A stretch of DNA of 64,000 nt from Autumnicola tepida. GTDB taxonomy: Bacteria > Bacteroidota > Bacteroidia > Flavobacteriales > Flavobacteriaceae. The position numbers and the translations under genes were made by a program. Where the stretch lies: the NCBI RefSeq assembly GCF_031846485.1, contig NZ_JAVRHQ010000015.1:1-64000 (forward strand). Reading direction: 5' to 3'. Every line of letters begins with the position of its first letter. Position 1 is the stretch's first letter. Positions 62,227 through 64,000 of this stretch are shown here, piece after piece. The notes under the pieces were generated by a model. The model saw only the letters and a program-made list of their open reading frames with translations. It made no database searches and was not told where the DNA came from.

Positions 62227-63603
62227 TTACATTTGAGGGATACGAACAGTCTCACCAATCCAACATCCTATAGAGATGGCTTCCCCTGCACTTCTACCTG
62301 ATTGGAATACATCAGATTTTTGTGGAGCCCTGCCACGGTAACTTGCAGCAGCCTGGTTAGCATTGCTGGCGATAGAAGGATCTACCCGTGCTGCCCTGGA
62401 TGCATAGTCTGCAGCCAGCCAGTAAACAGCTCTCTTAGTAAACGCATCGTCCCCACAGTTGTTCGCGCTCTGAGCGATCATATTAGCTATCTGAAGGTAA
62501 GCTGTACCCATAGAAGGCTTGGCATCTAAAGCTTTTCTGTAGAAATTTCTTGCCTGGCCAAAGCTGCCTCTTTCTTTATAGTTACTTGCTATTCTATAGT
62601 AGATCTTAGCTTTATCACTTGGGTTTTCTTCAAGCTCAGCAGCTTCATTGTAGTAATCCAAAGCTTTTGCCCTGTCACCATCAGCTTCAGCTAACTGACC
62701 CAAAGAGTAAGCAGAACTTGCAGAAGGCTGCAACTGGTGCAATGCTTCAGAAACCTGGAAGAACAACGGGTCTTCAGTACAATCTTTAGCTGAAAGCCTT
62801 GCGTTCGCGTTCTGTAACCAGTCTACATCGGTTTTCTTCTCTTCAAAATCTTTCTTGTAAAGAGGAATCAAATTATCACAATCTGCCCTTGCACCTAATT
62901 TGGCGTTCAATGCATTTTTCACGGCATTATAGTTCCCAAGGTTAATCTCGGCATACTTGATTTTTGTTTCTTCTTTTGAAGTAAGGTCCTCCCCTGCTTC
63001 CTGCTTCTCTAAAAGAGGAGCAAGCTCTTCTGCCGCGTCATTTTCTTCCTCTTCAATTTTAGCCATTACCCTGTCGTAAATGTCAAACACATCCTGAAGT
63101 TCTCTCTCCCCGGCGTCCTGCATTTCCACCATCAGGTCAAAATAAGCATAAAGGCCTTTTGCACTGGTAAAGTTTTCGCGATCTTCAGTAAAAGCTTTGT
63201 CAAAAGCATTATAAAGTTCTTCTTTTGAACCCAGTTTATTATCGTATTTAAGCTGGGCTATATCACCATAGACTTTACCTTTACTGGTCTTTTCAGGGTA
63301 AAGTTCCAGGCGCTTTTCCCAAACAGAAACCAGTTCATTTATATATTGATTCTTTTGCGCGTCTGCAGACGCTTTTTTGATTTTATCTTCAAGCACTCTC
63401 TCCAGGTACTGGTATGTTGCAAGGCTATACTCCGGGCATTGCTCCATAACATTTTTAAGAGGCTCATATGCCGCATCGTAATTCTTTGCTTTTGCATCGT
63501 CATAAGCCAAAGCTGCCATAGTAGGACAATCGTTAGATTGTGCACTTAAAGCACCCGACCCCAATAATGCACCGGTTATTAATGCTATAAATCTCGCTTT
63601 CAT
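62227..63603 (-). CDS. TPR-repeat periplasmic protein
   Basis: This 458-residue protein has a signal peptide (1-21, ending LSAQ) and a helical body with several TPR-like repeats in the C-terminal half (for example AYSLGQLAEADGDRAKALDYYNEAA and IYYRIASNYKERGSFGQARNFYRKAL). It is likely a periplasmic scaffold for the envelope genes beside it. ATG 63603 is chosen; the upstream codons to 63657 lack a signal peptide. It precedes lptC by 1 base. Confidence 0.88.
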   Translation of the reverse strand: MKARFIALITGALLGSGALSAQSNDCPTMAALAYDDAKAKNYDAAYEPLKNVMEQCPEYSLATYQYLERVLEDKIKKASADAQKNQYINELVSVWEKRLELYPEKTSKGKVYGDIAQLKYDNKLGSKEELYNAFDKAFTEDRENFTSAKGLYAYFDLMVEMQDAGERELQDVFDIYDRVMAKIEEEENDAAEELAPLLEKQEAGEDLTSKEETKIKYAEINLGNYNAVKNALNAKLGARADCDNLIPLYKKDFEEKKTDVDWLQNANARLSAKDCTEDPLFFQVSEALHQLQPSASSAYSLGQLAEADGDRAKALDYYNEAAELEENPSDKAKIYYRIASNYKERGSFGQARNFYRKALDAKPSMGTAYLQIANMIAQSANNCGDDAFTKRAVYWLAADYASRAARVDPSIASNANQAAASYRGRAPQKSDVFQSGRSAGEAISIGCWIGETVRIPQM

Positions 63604-63622
63604 TTTTACTTGTTTATATTGG

Positions 63623-64000
63623 TTAATTAAATCTTCTTCTTTCGAACCACTTATCATTTAAAGACAACCCTATCGAAATCTTAAAATAATCCTCCTGTAT
63701 TAATCCCGAAGATGTTGTACCGCGCTGTCCATACTCAACTCCTAGGTTTAAATTGGAGAATTGTGCTCCTACAGGTATGCCCACTCCAAAAGATATGCCA
63801 AACTCATCTATGCCTTCCCCGTTGAGGTTTAAGCCTGTTTCCTCATATCTTAAACCGCCACGGTAAACTATCCTGCTAAAATAACTCGTAAAAGAATTAT
63901 ACCGCGGAATAAAATAACCTCCTAACCTATATTGAGCCGCATCGGTATATACTGCATCGTCTGTAACCGAATTGAACAGGAAAGAACTTCTGCCAATCCC
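63623..64000 (-). CDS. Outer-membrane beta-barrel protein, C-terminal part
   Basis: The last 125 codons of a gene that continues past the window end are visible on the minus strand. They show alternating strands with aromatic ends (RLGGYFIPRYNSFTSYFSRI, EFGISFGVGIPVG, YFKISIGLSLNDKWFERRRF) typical of a flavobacterial outer-membrane barrel that precedes the TPR and lptC genes. It lies 19 bases upstream of the TPR start. The N-terminus and full identity cannot be seen. Confidence 0.75.
   Translation of the reverse strand, partial: GIGRSSFLFNSVTDDAVYTDAAQYRLGGYFIPRYNSFTSYFSRIVYRGGLRYEETGLNLNGEGIDEFGISFGVGIPVGAQFSNLNLGVEYGQRGTTSSGLIQEDYFKISIGLSLNDKWFERRRFN

Noticed and set aside
1..64000. tRNA or rRNA genes, integrases, prophage
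   Set aside because: None seen by eye on either strand; small RNAs cannot be excluded without a covariance search.

Overview
The window is a chromosomal segment of a marine-type Flavobacteriaceae member (Bacteroidota). This is an inference, and the Gramella/Salegentibacter/Zunongwangia group is the likeliest neighbourhood. Supporting signs are a SusC/SusD pair, an XrtF-type exosortase pair, -7 boxes of the form TAnnTTTG, HMG-CoA reductase with a GYDIA-type GHMP kinase, many SPII lipoproteins, and an mreBCD-PBP2-rodA cluster behind purH. No tRNA, rRNA, CRISPR array, prophage or integrase was found.

Layout. 1-728: non-coding DNA with two dispersed repeat families. 729-7196 (-): a putative porin and an orphan SusD/SusC pair. 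7359-13117: rnhB with a large lipoprotein (+), yqaE-lipB (-), lysS (+). 13251-17543 (+): a zincin metalloprotease lipoprotein, an EF-hand lipoprotein and a Spy-like periplasmic protein, each followed by a clear terminator. 17618-30574 (-): a copper-handling island. In transcription order it holds a HYC_CC_PP protein, CusA, a four-helix-bundle protein, a TolC-type channel, CusB, a DUF3347 lipoprotein, an AraC regulator with an HMA-like N-terminus, a Csp-like cysteine-rich protein and CopA. 30658-31667 (-): exosortase XrtF and its partner. 31757-33850: a GAF/fRMsr-like protein (+), an orphan antitoxin remnant and a MacB/FtsX-type permease (-). 33996-41045 (+): purH-mreB-mreC-mreD-PBP2-rodA. 41525-43687 (-): a tail-specific protease. 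43812-48686 (+): surE, a small membrane protein, lpxB, an NlpC/P60 lipoprotein and comEC. 48708-55239 (-): DPP-IV, two POT peptide transporters and a thioredoxin-like protein. 55430-57660 (+): HMG-CoA reductase and GHMP kinase. 57953-64000 (-): an outer-membrane protein (cut by the window end), a TPR protein, LptC, a small membrane protein, a CNNM/CorC protein and PpiD.

How the genes work together. The copper island combines cytosolic export (CopA), trans-envelope efflux (CusCBA), storage or buffering (Csp-like) and a probable metal-responsive regulator. The DPP-IV/POT operon would release dipeptides in the periplasm and import them. The mre/PBP2/RodA block builds the cell wall. LptC, LpxB and PpiD serve outer-membrane biogenesis.

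The most unusual part is the copper island. A four-helix-bundle gene sits between cusA and the tolC gene behind an array of 18 perfect heptanucleotide repeats. Relatives of that repeat lie inside the end of cusA and the start of the tolC gene. A different G/C-rich palindrome lies in frame inside copA, copA carries a 288-bp tandem duplication of its metal-binding domain, and cusA has no ordinary start codon.
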